DNA of 29,322 nucleotides from Reticulitermes lucifugus (GCA_026260175.1 JAKCWW010005729.1:1-29322), one strand, 5' to 3'. Positions 1 to 13,068 are shown, counted from the stretch's first letter. A program made the numbers and translations. Notes: a model not told the origin generated them from the sequence alone.

Positions 1-83
1 TGACCTTGTCACGTGACTTTGTTTACATCCGCCATCTTTGTTTACGTGTGACGTCACATCCGTACCAAAGTACCACCAATACT
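1..83. other. Non-repetitive left edge, motif-dense
   Basis: These bases do not match the 76-bp unit that starts just to the right. They contain a perfect 10-bp palindrome GTCACGTGAC (8-17), a perfect 12-bp palindrome TGTGACGTCACA (47-58), and a 10-bp direct repeat CTTTGTTTAC at 17-26 and 36-45. CCGCCATCTT lies at 29-38. This could be flank of the satellite, the end of a DNA transposon, or a regulatory segment. The window starts too close to decide. No gene is visible. Confidence 0.5.
8..58. promoter_or_regulatory. Cluster of transcription-factor-like motifs
   Basis: Within 51 bp lie an E-box inside a palindrome (CACGTG, 10-15), two fork-head-like TGTTTAC elements (20-26 and 39-45), a YY1-like CCGCCATCTT (29-38, AAGATGGCGG on the minus strand) and a CRE-like TGACGTCA (49-56). 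The motifs are visible directly. Their function is inferred only from similarity to known consensus sites. A transposon end could show the same density of palindromes. Confidence 0.25.
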
Positions 84-3000
84 ACTCACGACAGATCAGG
101 GCGGTACTCTGGCCTCTGTTAGCTTGGTCGGCTTGCGCTCATACAGCCATTGTGGTGGGAGAAACGACAGGTGAGGGCGCTGCTGTGGCTTCTGTTCGCT
201 CGGTCGGCTTGAACTCAGCTAGCCATTGTGGTGTCAGGCACAAAATGTGAGGGTGCTGCTATGTGCTCTGCGCGTTCGGTCGGCGTGGGCTCAGCCAGCC
301 ACTGTGGTGGAGAGCACGACAGATCAGGGCGCTGCTCTGACCCCTGTTCGCTTGGTCGGCGTGGTCGTAGACAGCCACTGTGGTGGCGGAGAAGAATGGT
401 GAAGGCGCTTCTCTCGACTCTGTTCGCTCGGTCGGCTTTGGCTCAGCCAGCCACTGTGGTGGCGGTCTTGACAGATCACGGCGCTGCTCTGATCTCTGCT
501 CGCTTGGTCGGCGTGGGCTTAGACAGCCACTGTGGAGGCAGGAACGACAGTTGAGGGCGCAGCACTGGCCTCTGTTCGTTTTGACGGCGTGTGCTCAGCC
601 AGCCACTGTGTGGGTGCTCACGACAGATCAGGACGCTGCTCTGTTCTCTGTTTGCTTGGTCGGCGTGGGATTAGACAGCCACTGTGGTGGCGGGAACGAC
701 TGGTGAGTGCGCAGTTCCGGACTCTGTTCGCTTGGTCGACAAGGGCTTAGACAGCCGCTGTGGTGGCGGCCACGACAGGTGAGGGCGCTGCTCTGGCCTC
801 TGTTTGATCGGTCGGCTTGGGCTCAGCCAGCCACTCTGGTGGTGAGCAAGACAGATCAGGGCGCTGCTCTGGCCTCTGTTCGATTGGTAGGCGTGGGCCC
901 TGTCGGCCACCTTGGTGGCGGACACGAAAGTTCAGGGCGCTGCTCTGGCCTCTGTTCGCGTAATCGGCGTGGGCTTAGACAGCCACTGTGGTGGCTGGCA
1001 CGACTGGTGAGTGCGCAGTTCCCGGCCTCTGTTCGCTTGGTCGGCAAGGGCTTAGACAGCCGATGTGGTGGCGGCCACGACAGGTGAGGGCTTTGATCTG
1101 GCCTCTGCTTGATCGGTCGACTTGGGCTCAGCCAGCCACTGTCGTGGTGGGCAAGACAGATCAGGGCGCTGCTCTGGCCTCTGTTCGCTTGGTTGGCATG
1201 GACAAAAAGATCCGCTGTGGTGGCGGACACGAATTTTGAGTGCGCTGCTCAGGCCTCTGTTCGCTCTGTCGGTGTGGGTTCAGCCAGCCTCTGTGATGGC
1301 GTGCATGTCAGATTAGGGCGCTGTTCTGGCCTCTTTTAGCTAGGTCTGCATGGGCTCAGACAGCCACTGTGGTAACGGGAACGACAGGTGTGTGCGCTGC
1401 TCTGACCTCTGATCGCTCGCTCCGCTTGGGCTCAGCCAGCCACTGTGGTGGCGGGCACGACTTGTGAGGCCGCAGTTCTGGCCTCCGATTGCTTGATCGG
1501 CAAGGGATTAAACAGCAACTGTGGTGGCGGGCAACACAATTCAGGGAGCTGTCTGGCTTCTGTTCGATTGGTAGGCTTGGGTCCAGCCAGCCACTGTGGT
1601 GGCGCGCACGTTAGATCAGGGCGCTGCTCTGGCCTCTGTTCGCTTGGTCGGTGTGGGCTTAGACAGCCACTGTAGTAGCGGGCACGACAGGAGATGGAGC
1701 TCCTCTGGCCTCTGTTCGCTCGGTTGGCGTGTGCTCAGCTAGCCAATGTGTTGGCGGGCACGACAGATCATGGCGCAGCTCTGGCCTCTGTTAGCTTGGT
1801 CGGCATGGGCTCAGAGAGCCACTGTGGTGGCGGGAACGACAGGTGAGTGCGCTGCTCATGCCTCTGTTTGCTCGGTCGGCGTGGACTGAGCCAGCCACTG
1901 TGGTGGCTGGCACGAAAGATCAGGGCGCTGCTTTGACCTCTGTTCACTTGGTTGGCGTGGGATTAGACAAACACTGTGGTGGCGGACACGAATTGTGATG
2001 TCGCTACTCTGGCCTTTGTTCGCTCGGTCGGCGTGTGCTCAGCCAGCCACTGTGGTGGCGGGCACGACAGATCAGGACGCTGCTCTGGTCTCTGTTTTCT
2101 TGGTCGGCGTGGGCTTAGACAGCCACTGTGGTGGCGGCCACGACAGGTGAGGGCACTGCTCTGGCCTCTGTTTGCTCGGTCGGCTTGGGCTCAGCCAGCA
2201 ATTATGGTGGTGGGCAAGAGAGATCGGGGCGCTGCTCTGGCCTCTGTTCGATTGGTAGGCGTGGGCACTGCCAGCCACTTTGGTGGCGGACACGAAAGTT
2301 GAGGGCGCTGCTCTGGCCTCTGTTCGCTTGGTCGGCATGGACAAAAACAGCCGCTGTGGTGGCGGACACGATATTTGAGCGTGTCTCAGGCCTCTGTTCG
2401 CTCTGTCGGTATGGGCTCAGCCAGCCTCTGTGGTAACGGGAACGACAGGTGTGGGCGCTGCTCTAACATCTGATCGCTCGCTCGGCTTGGGCTCAGCCAG
2501 CCACTGTGGTTGCGGGTTCGACTGGTGAGGCCGCATTCTCTGGCCTCTGATCGCGTGGCCGGCAAGGGCATAGACAGCCACTGTGGTGGCGGGCAACAAA
2601 ATTCAGGGCGCTGTATGGCCTCTGTTCGATTGGTAGGCTTGGGTCCAGCCAGCCACTGTGGTGGCGGGCACGTCAGATCAGGGCGCTGCTCTGGCCTCTG
2701 TTCTCTTGGTTGGCAAGGGCTTAGACAGCCGCTGTGGTGGCGGGCACGTCAGGTGAGGGCGCTGCTGATGCCTCTGTTCGCTCTGTCGGCGTGGGCTCAG
2801 CCAGACTCTGTGGTGACGGGCATGTCAGATCAGGGCGCTGCTCTGGTCTCTGTTCGCTTGGTTGGCAAGGGCTTAGACAGCCGCTGTGGTGGCGGGCACG
2901 ACAGGTGATGGCGCTCTCCTAGCCTCTGTTCGCTCGGTCAGCGTGGGTTGAGCCAGCAACTGTTTTATCGTGCTCGACAGTTAAGGGCGCATCTCTGGCC

Positions 3001-6000
3001 TCTGTTCGCTCTGTCGGCTTGCACTCACCTTCCTTTGTGATGGCGGGCACGAAATGTCAGGGCGCTGCTCTGGCCTCTGTTCGCTTGGTCGGTGTGGGCT
3101 TAGACACCCACTGTGGTTGCGGTCACGACAGATGATGGCGCCTTTCTGGCCCTGTTCGCTCTGTTGGCTTGGACTCACCCAGCCACTGCGTTTGCGGGCA
3201 AGACAGATCAGGGCGCTGCTATGGCCTCTGTACGATTGGTAGGAGTGGGCTCAGCCAGCTTCTGTGTTGGCGGGCACGACAGGTAAGGGCGCAGTTCTGG
3301 CCTCTGTTCGCTTGGTCGGCAAGGGCATAGACAACCACTGTGTTGGCGGGCACGACAGGTGAGGGTGCTGCTCTGGCCTCTCTTAGCTTGGTAGGCATGG
3401 GTTCAGACAGCCACTGTGGTGGCGGGAACGACAGGTGAGGGCGCTGCTCTGGCTTTTGTTCGCTCGATCGGCTTGGGCTCATCCAGCCATTGTGGTATCA
3501 GGCACGAAATGTGATTGTGCTAATAGGGCCTCTGCTCGTTCGGTCGGCGAATGCTCAGAAAGCCTCTGTGGTGGCGGGCACGATAGATCAGGGCGCTGCT
3601 CTGACCTCTGATCTCTTGGTCGGCGTGTGCCTTGAAAGCCACTGTGGTGGCGGACACGTATGGTGTGGGCGCTGCTCTGGACTTTGTTCGTTCGGTCGGT
3701 GTGGTCTCAGCCAGCTGCTGTGGTGGCGGGGACGACAGATCAGGACGCTGATCTGGTGTATGTTTGCTTGGTCGGCGAGGGCTTAGGCAGCCACTGTGAT
3801 GGCGGGGACGACAGGTGAGGGCGCAGTTCTGGCCTCTGTTCGCTTGGTCGGCAAAGGCTTAGAAAGCCGCTGTGTTGGCGGCCACGACTGGTGAGGGCGC
3901 TGCTCTGGCCTCTGTTTGCTCGGTCGGCGTGGGCTGAGCCAGCCACTGTGGTGGCGGGCAAGACAGATCAGGGTGTTGCTCTGGCCTCTGTTCGAATGGG
4001 AGGTGTGGGTCCAGCCAGCCACTGAGGTGGCGGGCACGACAGATCAGGGCGCTTCTCTGGCCTATGTTCGCTTTGTCGGCATGGGCTTAGGCAGCCGCTG
4101 TGGTGGCGGACACAACAGGTGAGGGCGCCCTTCTAGCCGCTGTTCGCTCGGTCGGCGTGGGCTGAGCCAGCCACAGTGGTGCTCAGGCCTCTGTTCGCTC
4201 GGTCGGCGTGGTCTCAGCCAGCAAATATGGTGGCGGGCATGTCAGATCACGGCGCTGCTCAGGCCTCTGTTCGCTTGGTAGGCAAGGGCCTAGACAGCCG
4301 CTGTGGTGGCGGTCACGACAGGTCAGGGCGCTCTTCTAGCCGCTGTTCGCTCGGTCGGCGTGGGCTGAGACAGCCACTGTGGTGGCGGGCTCGACAGGTG
4401 AGGGCGCTGCTCTGACCTCTGTTCGCTCTGTCGGCTTGAGCTCACCTTCCTTTGTGTTAGCGGGCACGAAATGTTAGGGCGCTGTGTCTGGCCTATGTTC
4501 GCTCGGTCGGTGTGGGCATACACAGCCTCAGCGGTGGCGGGTATGTCAGATCAGGGCGCTGCTCTGGCCTCTGTTAGCTAGGTCGGCATGGGCTCAGACA
4601 GCCACTGTGGTAACGGGAACGACAGGTGTGGGCGCTGCTCTGACCTCTGATCGCTCGCTCGGCTTGGGCTCAGCCAGCCACTGTGGTGGCGGGCATGACT
4701 GGTGAGGCCGCAGTTCTGGCCTCTGGTCGGCTAGGGATTAGACAGCCACTGTGGTGGCAGGAAACACAATTCAGGGAGCTGTCTGGCCTCTGTTCGATTG
4801 GTAGGCTTGGGTCCAGCCAGCCATTGTGGTGGCGGGCACGTTAGATCAGGGCGCTGCTCTGGCCTCTGTTCGTTTGGTTGGCAAGGGCTTAGACAGCCGC
4901 TGTGGTGGCGGGCACGACAGGTGATGGCGCTCTCCTAGCCTCTGTTCGCTCGGTCAGCGTGGGTTGAGACAGCAACTGTGTTGGCGGGCTCGACAGTTAA
5001 GGGCGCTTCTCTGGCCTCTGTTCGCTCTGTCGGCTTGGGCTCACCTGCCTTTGTGGTGGCGAGCACGAAATGTCAGGGCGCTGTTCTGGCCTCTGTTCGC
5101 TTGGTCGGTGTGGGCTTAGACAGCCACTGTGGTAGCGGGCACGACAGGTGATGGCGCTCTTCTAGCCTCTGTTCGCTCGGTCAGCGTGGGTTCAGACAGC
5201 AACTGTGCTGGCGGGCTCGACAGTTAAGGGCGCTTCTCTGGCCTCTGTTCGCTCTGTCGGCTTGGACTCACCTTCCTTTGTGGCGGCGGGCACGACAGAT
5301 CAGGGCGCTGCTCTGACCTCTGTTCTCTTGGTCGGCGTGGGCCTTGAAAGCCACTGTGGTGGCGGACACGTATGGTGAGGGAGCTGCTCTGGACTCTGTT
5401 CGCTCGGTCGGCGTGGGCTCAGCCAGCCACTGTGGTGGCGGGCACGACAGATCAGGGCGCTGCTCTGATCTCTGTTCGCTTGTTCGGCGTGGGCTTAGAC
5501 AGCCACTGTGGTGGCAGGCATGACAGTTGAGGGCGCAGCACTGGCCTCAGTTCGGTTTGTCGGCGTGGGCACAGCCAGCCTCTGTGGTGGCGGTCACGAC
5601 AGATCAGGGCTCAGATCTGGCCTCTGTTCGCTTGGTCGGGATGGGCTTAGACATCCGCTGCGGTGGCGAGCACGACATGTGAGGGCGTTGCTCTGGCTTT
5701 TGTTCGATCAGTCGGCGTGTGCTCAGCCAGCCACTGTGGTGGCGGTCTTGACAGATCAGGGCGCTGCTCTGATCTCTGTTCGCTTGGTCGGCGTGGGCTT
5801 AGACAGCCACTGTGGAGGCAGGAACGACAGTTGAGGGCGCAGCACTGGCCTCTGTTCGTTTTGCCGGCGTGGGCCCAGCCAGTCACTGTGGTGGCGGTCA
5901 CGACAGATCAGGGCAAAGCTCTGGCCTCTGTTAGCTTTGTCGGCATGGGCTTAGACAACCGCTATGGTGGCGGGCACGACAGATCAGGACGCTGATCTGG

Positions 6001-9000
6001 TCTCTGTTCGCTTGGTCGGCATGGGTTTCGATAGCCGCTGTGGTGGCGGACACGACAGGTGAGAGCGCTGCTCAGGCGTCCATTCGCTCGGACGGCGTGG
6101 GCTCAGCCAGCCTCTGTGTTGGTGAGCATGTCAGATAAGGACGCTGTTCTGGCCTCTGTTCGCTTAGTCGGCAAGGGCTTAGACAGCCGCTGTGGTGGCG
6201 GGCACGACAGGTCAGGGCGCTCTTCTAACCTAAGTTCGCTCGGTCGGCGTTGGCTCAGCTTCCTTTGTAGTGGCGAGCACGAAATGTCAGGGCGCTACTC
6301 TGGCCTCTGTTTACTCGGTCGGTGTGGGATTAGACAGCATCTGTGGTAGAGGGCACGAAAGATCAGGGCGCTGCTCTGACTTCTGTTCGCTTGGTTGGCG
6401 TGGGCTTAGACAGCCACTGTGGTGGCGGGCACGACTGTTGAGTGGGCAGTTCTGGCCTCTGTTCGCTTGGTCGGCAAGAGCTTAGAGAGCCGTTGTGGTT
6501 GCGGCCACGACAGGTGAGGGCGCAGTTTTGGCCTCTGTACGCTTGGTCGGCAAGGGCTTAGACAGCCACTGTGGTGGCAGGAACGACAGATCAGGGCGCT
6601 GGTCTGGCCTCTGTTCGTTTGGTTGGCAAGGGCTTAGACAGCCGCTGTGGTGGCGGGCACGACAGGTGATGGCGCTCTTCTAGCCTCTGTTCGCTCGGTC
6701 AGCATGGGTTGAACCAGCAACTGTGTTGGCGGGCTCGACAGTTAAGGGCGCTGCTCTGGCCTCTGTTCGCTCGCTCGGCTTGGGCTCAGCCAGCCATTGT
6801 GGTGTCGGTAACGAAATGTGAGGGTGCTGCTATGGACTCTGCTCGTTCGTTAGGCGTGGGCTCAGCCAGCCACTGTGGTGGCGGGCACGATAGCTCATGG
6901 CGATCCTCAGACTTTTGTTCGATTGGTTGGCGTGGGCTTAGTCAGCCACTGTGTTGGCGGGCACGACAGATCATGGCGCTGCTCAGCCTCTGTTAGCTTG
7001 GTCGGCATGGGCTCAGACAGCCACTGCGGTGCCGAGAACGACAGGTGAGGGCGCTGCTCAGGCCTCAGTTCGCTCGGTCGGCGTGGGCTCAGCCAGCCAC
7101 TGTGGTGGCGGGCACGAAAGATCAGGGCGCTGATCTTAACTCTGTTCGCTTGGTTGGCGTGGGCTTAGTCAGCCACTGTGGTGGCGGTCACGACTAGTGA
7201 GGGCGCAGTTCTGATCTCTGTTCACTTGGTCGGCGTGGGCTTAGACAGCCACTGTGGTGGCAGGAACGACAGTTAAGGGATCAGCACTGGCCCCTGTTCT
7301 CTTTGTCGGCGTGGGCACAGCCAGTCACTGTGCTGGTGGGCTAGACAGATCAGGGCGCTGCTCTGGCCTCTGTTCGATTGGTAGGCGTGGGTCCTGCCAG
7401 CCAGTTTGGTGACGAGCACAAAAGATCAGGGCGCTCTTCTAGCCTCTGTTCGCTCGGTCGGCGTGGGCTGAGACAGACACTGTGGTGGCGGGCTCGACAG
7501 TTGAGGGCGCTGCTCTGGCTTCTGTTCGCTCTGTCGGCTTGGACGCCAGCTTCCTTTAAGGTGGCGTGTACGAAATGTCTGGGCGCTGCTCTAGCCTCTG
7601 TTCGCTCGGTGGTTGTGGACTTAGACAGCCACTGTGGTAGCGGGCACGACAGGTGATGGCTCTCCTCTGGCCTCTGTTCGCTCGCTTGGCGTGGGCTCAG
7701 CCAGCCTCTGTGTTGGCGAGCATGTCAGATAAGGGCGCTGTTCTGGCCTCTGTTCGCTTGGTCGGCAAGGGCTTAGACAGCCGCTGTGGTGGCAGGCACG
7801 ACAGGTGAGGGCGCTCTTCTAAACTCTGTTCGCTCGGTCGGCGTGGTCTCTGCTTCCTTTGTGGTGACGGGCACGAAATGTCAGGGCGCTGCTCTGGCCT
7901 CTGTTCGCTCGGGCGGTGTGGGCTTAGAGAGCCACTGTTGTAGCGGGCACGACAGGTGATGGCGCTCCTCTGGCCTCTGTTCGTTCGGTTGGCGTGGGCT
8001 CAGCCAGACACTGTGTTGGCGGGCACGACAGATCATGGCGCTGCTCTGGCCTCTGTTAGCTTGGTCGTCATGGGCTCAGACAGCCACTGTGGTGGCGGGA
8101 ACGACAGGTGACGGCGCTGCTCAGGCCTCTGTTCGCTCGGTCGGCGTGGGCTCAGCCAGCCACTGTGTTGGCGGGCTCGAAAGATCAGGGCGCTGATCTG
8201 ACCTGTGTTCGCTTGGTTGGCGTGGGCTTAAACAGCCACTGTGGTGGCGGACACGAATCGTGAGGACGCTACTCTGGCCTTTATTCGCTCGGTCGACTCA
8301 TGCTCAGCCAGCCACTGTGGTGGCGGGCACGACAGATCAGTACGCTGCTCATGTCTCTGTTTGCTTGTTTGGCGTGGGCTTAGACAGTCACTGTTGTGGA
8401 GGGCACGACTGGTGAGGGCGCAGTTCTGGCCTCTGTTCGCTTGGTAGGCAAAGGCTTAGACAGCTGCTGTGTTGGCGGCCACGACAGGTGAGGAAGTTGC
8501 TGTGGCCTCTGTTTGCTCTGTCAGCTTGGTCTCAACCAGCCACTGTGGTGGTAGCTAGACAGATCAGGGCGCTGCTCTGGCCTCTGTTCGAATGGTAGGC
8601 GTGGGTCCTGCCAAGCACTTTGGTGGCGGGCACAAAATATCAGGTCGCTGCTCTGTCCTCTGTTCGCTTGGTCGGCATTGACTTAGACAGCCGCTGTGGT
8701 GGCGGACACGAAAGTTGAGCGCGCTGCTCAGGCCTCTGTTCGCTCCGTCGGTGTGGGCTCAGCCAGCCTGTGTGTTGGCGGGCATGTCAGATCAGGGCGC
8801 TGCTCTTGCCTCTGTTCGCTTGGTCGGCAAGGGCTTAGACAGCCATTGTGGTGGCGGGAAACACAATTCAGGGCGCTGTCTGGCCTCTGTTCGATTGGTA
8901 GGCTTGGGTCCAGCCAGCCACTGTGGAGGCGGGCATGACAGATCAGGGCGCTGCTAATGCCTCTGTTCGCTTGATGGGCATGGGCTTAGAAAACCGCTGT

Positions 9001-12000
9001 GGTGGCGGACAAGACAGGTGAGGGCGCTGCTCATGCCTCTGTTCGCTCAGTCGGCGTGGGCTCAGCCAGCCTCTGTGGTGACGGGCATGTCAGATCAGGA
9101 CGCTGCTCTGGCCTCTTTTCGCTTGGTTGGCAAGGGCTTAGACAGCCGCTGTGGTGGCGGGCACGACAGGTGATGGCGCTCTTCTAGCCTCTGTTCGCTC
9201 GGTCGGCGTGGGCTGAGCCAGACACTGTGTTGGCTGGTTCGACAGATGTGGGCGCTGCTCTGGCCTCTGTTCGCTCTGTCGGCTTGGGCTCACCTTCCTT
9301 TGTGGTGGCGGGCACGAAATGTCAGGGAGCTGCTCTGGCCTCTGTTCGCTCGGTCTGTGTGGGCTTATACAGCCACTGTGGTAGCGGGCACGACAGGTGA
9401 TGGCGCTCCTCTGGCCTCTGTTCACTCGGTTTGCGTGGGCTCAGCCAGCCACTGAGTTGGCGGGCACGACAGATCATGGCGCTGCTCTGGCCTCTGTTAG
9501 CTTAGGCGGCATGGGCTCAGACAGCCACTGTGTTTGCGGGAACGACAGTTGAGGGCGCTGCTCTGGCCTCTGTTCGCTCGCTCGGATTGGGCTTAGCCCG
9601 CCACTGTGGTGTCGGGCACGAAATGTGAGGGTGCTGCTATATTCTCTGCTCGTTCGGTCGGCGTGGGCTCAGCCAGCCACTGTGGTGGCGGGCACGACAG
9701 ATCAGGGCGCTGCTCTGACCTCTGTACGCTTGGTTGGCGTGTGCTTAGACAGCCACTTTGGTGGCGGAAACGAATGGTGAGGACGCTGCTCTGGCCTCTG
9801 TTCGCTCCGTCGGCGTGGGCTCAGCCAGCCTGTGTGGTGGCGGGCTAGACAGATCAGGGCGCTTCTCTGGCCTCTGTTCGATTGGCAGGTGTTGGTCCAG
9901 TCAACCACTGTGGTGGCGGGCACGACAGATCGGGGCGCTTCTCAGGCCCCTTTTCGCTTGGTCGGCATGGACTTAGACATCCGCTGCGGTGGCGGGCAAG
10001 CCTGGTGAGGGCGCTGCTCTGGCCTTTGATCGCTCGGTCGGCGTGTGCTCAGCCAGCCACTGTGGTGGCGGGCACGACAGATCAGGAAGCTGATCTGGTA
10101 TCTGTTTGCTTGGTCGTCGTGGGTATAGACAGCCACTGTGGTGGCGGGCACGACAGGTGAGGGCACAGTTCTTGCCTCTGTTCGCTTGGTCGGCAATGGC
10201 TTAGACAGTCACTGTGGTGGCATGAATGTCAGGTGAAGGCGCTGCTCTGACCTTTGTTAGCTTGGTAGGCATGGGCTCAGACAGCCACTGTGGTGGCGGG
10301 AACGATACGTGATGGCGCTGCTCTGGCCTCTGTTCGCTCTCTCGGCTTGGGCTCAGCCAGGCATTTTGGTGTCGGGCACGAAATGTGAGGGTGCTGTAAT
10401 GGTCTCTGCTCGTTCGGTCGGCGTGGGCTCATCCAGCCACTGTGGTGGCAGGCACGACAGATCAGGGCGCTGTTCTGACCTCTGTTCGCTTGGGTGGCTT
10501 GGGATTAGACAGCCACTGTGGTGGCGGACACGAACTGTGCGGATGCTGCTCTGGACTCTGTTCGCTCGGTCGGCAGGGGCTCAGCCAGCCACTGTGGTGG
10601 CGGACACGACAGATCAGGGCGCTGCTCTGATCTCTGTTCGCTTGGTCGGCGTGGGCTTAATCAGCATATGTGGTGGCAGGAACGACAGCTGAGGGCGTAG
10701 CAGTGGCCTCTGTTCGCTTTGTCGGCGTGGACCCAGCCAGCCATTGTGGTGGCGGGCACGACAGATCAGGCCTCAGCTCTGGCCTCTGTTCGCTTGGACG
10801 GCATGGGCTTAGATATTCGCTGTGGTGGCGGGTACGACTGGTGAGGGCGCTGCTCTAGCCTTTGTTCGCTCGGTCGGCGTGTGCTCAGCCAGCCACTGTG
10901 GTGGCGGGCAAGACAAATCAGGGCGCTGCTCTGGCCTCTGTTCGATTGGTAGGCGTGGGTCCAGCCAGCCACTGAGGTGGCGGGCACGACAGATCAGGGC
11001 GCTGCTCTGGCCTCTTTTCGCTTGGTCGGCAAGGGCTTAGACAGCCGCTGTGGTGGCGGGCACGACAGATCAGGGCGCTGCTCTGTCCTCTTTTCGCTTG
11101 GTCGGCAAGGGCTTAGACAGCCGCTGTGGTGGCGGGCACGACAGGTGTGGGCGCTCTTCTAGCCTCTGTTCGCTCGGTCGGCTTTGGCAGAGCCAGCCAC
11201 TGTATTGGCGGGCTCCACAGGTGAGGGCGCTGCTCTGACCTTTGTTCGTTCTGTCGGCTTGGGCTCAGCATCCTTTTTGGTGGCGGGCACGAAATGTCAG
11301 GGCGCTGCTCTGGCCTCTGTTCGCTCGGTCGGTGTGGGCTTAGACAGCCACATCGGTAGCGGGCACGACAGGTGATGGCGCTCCTCTGGCCTCTGATCGC
11401 TCTATTGGCGTGGGCTCAGCCAGCCACTGTGTTTGCGGGCAAGACAGATCAGGGCGCTGCTCTGGCCTCTTTTCGATTGGTAGGCGTGGGTCCAGCCAGC
11501 CACTGTGGTGGCGGGCACGACAGGTGAGGGCGCTGCTCAGGCCTCTCTTCGCTCGGTCGGCGTGGGCTCAGCCAGTCTCTGTGGAGGTGGGCATGTCAGA
11601 TCAGAGCGCTGCTCTGATCTCTGTTCGCTTGGGCTTAGAGAGCGACGGTGGTTGCAGGAACGACAGTTGAGGGCGCAGCACTGGCCTCTGTTCGCTTTGT
11701 CGGCGTGGGCCCATGCAGTCACTGTGGTGGCGGGAACAACCGATCAGGGCTCATCTCTGGCCTCTGTTTTCTTGGTCGGCATGGGCTTAGACATCCGCTG
11801 TGGTGGCGGGCACGACAGTTCAGGACGCGGCTCTGGTCTCTGTTTGCTTGGTCGGCGTGGGCTTAGACAGCCACTGTGGTGGCGGGCTGGACAGGTGAGA
11901 GCGCAGTTGTGGCCTCTGTTCGCTTGGTTGGCAAGGGTTTAGGCAGTCACTGTGGTGGCGGCCATGAAATATGAGGGCGCTGCTCGGGCCTCTGTTCCCT
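84..12000 (+). repeat. Satellite family A, 76-bp tandem units, forward
   Basis: About 157 imperfect copies of a 76-bp unit. Measured spacing: GCCAC at 5426, 5502 and 5578. The unit runs roughly GCGCTGCTCTGGCCTCTGTT, CGCTCGGTCGGCGTGGGCTC, AGCCAGCCACTGTGGTGGCG, then GGCACGACAGATCAGG. Two subtypes often alternate. One carries CTCAGCCAGCC with CAGATCAGGG, the other CTTAGACAGCC with CAGGTGAGGG, giving a local 152-bp dimer. Longer blocks recur, for example the GACAGGTGATGGCGCTC segment near 2901, 4917, 6662 and 9166. The plus strand is G+T-rich. ORFs of 60-145 codons occur in every frame and are treated as by-products of the repeat. The resemblance to rDNA spacer subrepeats is inferred from the 18S fragments further right. 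Confidence 0.95.
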
Positions 12001-13068
12001 TTGTCGCCGTGGTCTCAGTCACTTTGTTGATGGGCTGTTAGACAAGGCCGATGGTCTTGTATGGGCTCGCCTCTGTTCCCTTGTTCGTCGTGGACTCAGT
12101 CACTGTAGTCTGGTCTCACATCTGTTCCTTTGGTGGGCGTGGGATCAGTTATGTGGTGGCGGGCCGATAGACAAGGGCGTTGGTCTAATCTCGTGTCTCT
12201 TCCTTTGGTCAACGTGGGCTCACTCATTGTGGTGGCGGGCTGATAGGTAAGGGCGTTTGTCTGCTCTAGCCTGTGTTCCTTTGATGGAGTGGGCTCAGTC
12301 ACTGTGGTGGGGGGCCGATATACAAGAGCGTTGGTCTTGTCTGATCTCGCCTCTTTTCACTTGGTTGGCGTGGGCTCAGTTAATGTTTTGGCGGGCCGTT
12401 AAGCAAGGGCTTTGGTCTGGTCTCGTCTCTCTTCCTTTGATCGACGTGTGCTCCGTCAATGATTTTGCGTGGCGATAGCAAGAGCGTTGTTAGGTCTTGT
12501 CTCTGTTCCTTAGGAGGCCGTGAGCTCAGTTACTGTGGTGGCGGGCCGATAGACTAGGGCGTTGGTCTGGTCTCGTGTCTCTTCCTTTGGTCGACGTGGG
12601 CTCAGTCATTGTGGTGGCGGGCCAATAGGCAAGGGCGTTCGTCTGCTCTCGCCTCTGTTCCTTTCATGGCGTGGGTAAAGTCACTGTGGGAGAGGGCCGA
12701 TATACAAGGGCGTTGGTCTGGTCTGCTCTCGCCTCTTTTCCCTTGGTCGGCGTGGGCTCAGTCACTGTGGTGGCGGCCCGATAGTCAAGGGCGTTGTTCT
12801 GGTCTCGTCTCTGTTCTTTTGGTTGGCGTGGGCTCAGTTACTATGTTGGCGTTCCGATAGGCAAGGGTGGTGGTCTGGTCTCGCCTCTATTCCATTGGTC
12901 GTGGTGGTCTCAGTCACTGTGGTGATTTGCTGATAGGCAAGGTAGTTGGTATGGTCTCGCCTCTGTTCACTTGGTTGGCGTGGGCTCAGTTATTGTGTTG
13001 GCGGGCCGTTAAGCAATGGCATTGTTCTGTTCTCGTCTCTGTTCCTTTGGTCGGCGAGGGCTCAGTCA
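12001..13068 (+). repeat. Satellite family B, 76-bp tandem units, block 1
   Basis: About 14 units. Unit B runs roughly GCGTTGGTCTGGTCTCGCCT, CTGTTCCTTTGGTCGGCGTG, GGCTCAGTCACTGTGGTGGC, then GGGCCGATAGGCAAGG. It differs from A mainly in CTGTTCCTTT for CTGTTCGCTC, CAGTCACTG for CAGCCAGCCACTG, and GCCGATAGGCAAGG for GCACGACAGATCAGG. The change from A happens within one or two hybrid units at about 11985-12060. The block ends abruptly at about 13069, where unit orientation reverses. Confidence 0.9.

Noticed and set aside
84..12000. Dozens of 60-145-codon frames with Cys/Gly/Trp-rich periodic sequence (such as SASHCGGGHDRSGRC), resembling a secreted cysteine-rich repeat protein
   Set aside because: The motif appears on whichever strand is G+T-rich. 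It is out of phase between units because 76 is not a multiple of 3, and it is broken by stops every few units. There is no signal peptide, splice pattern or stable frame.
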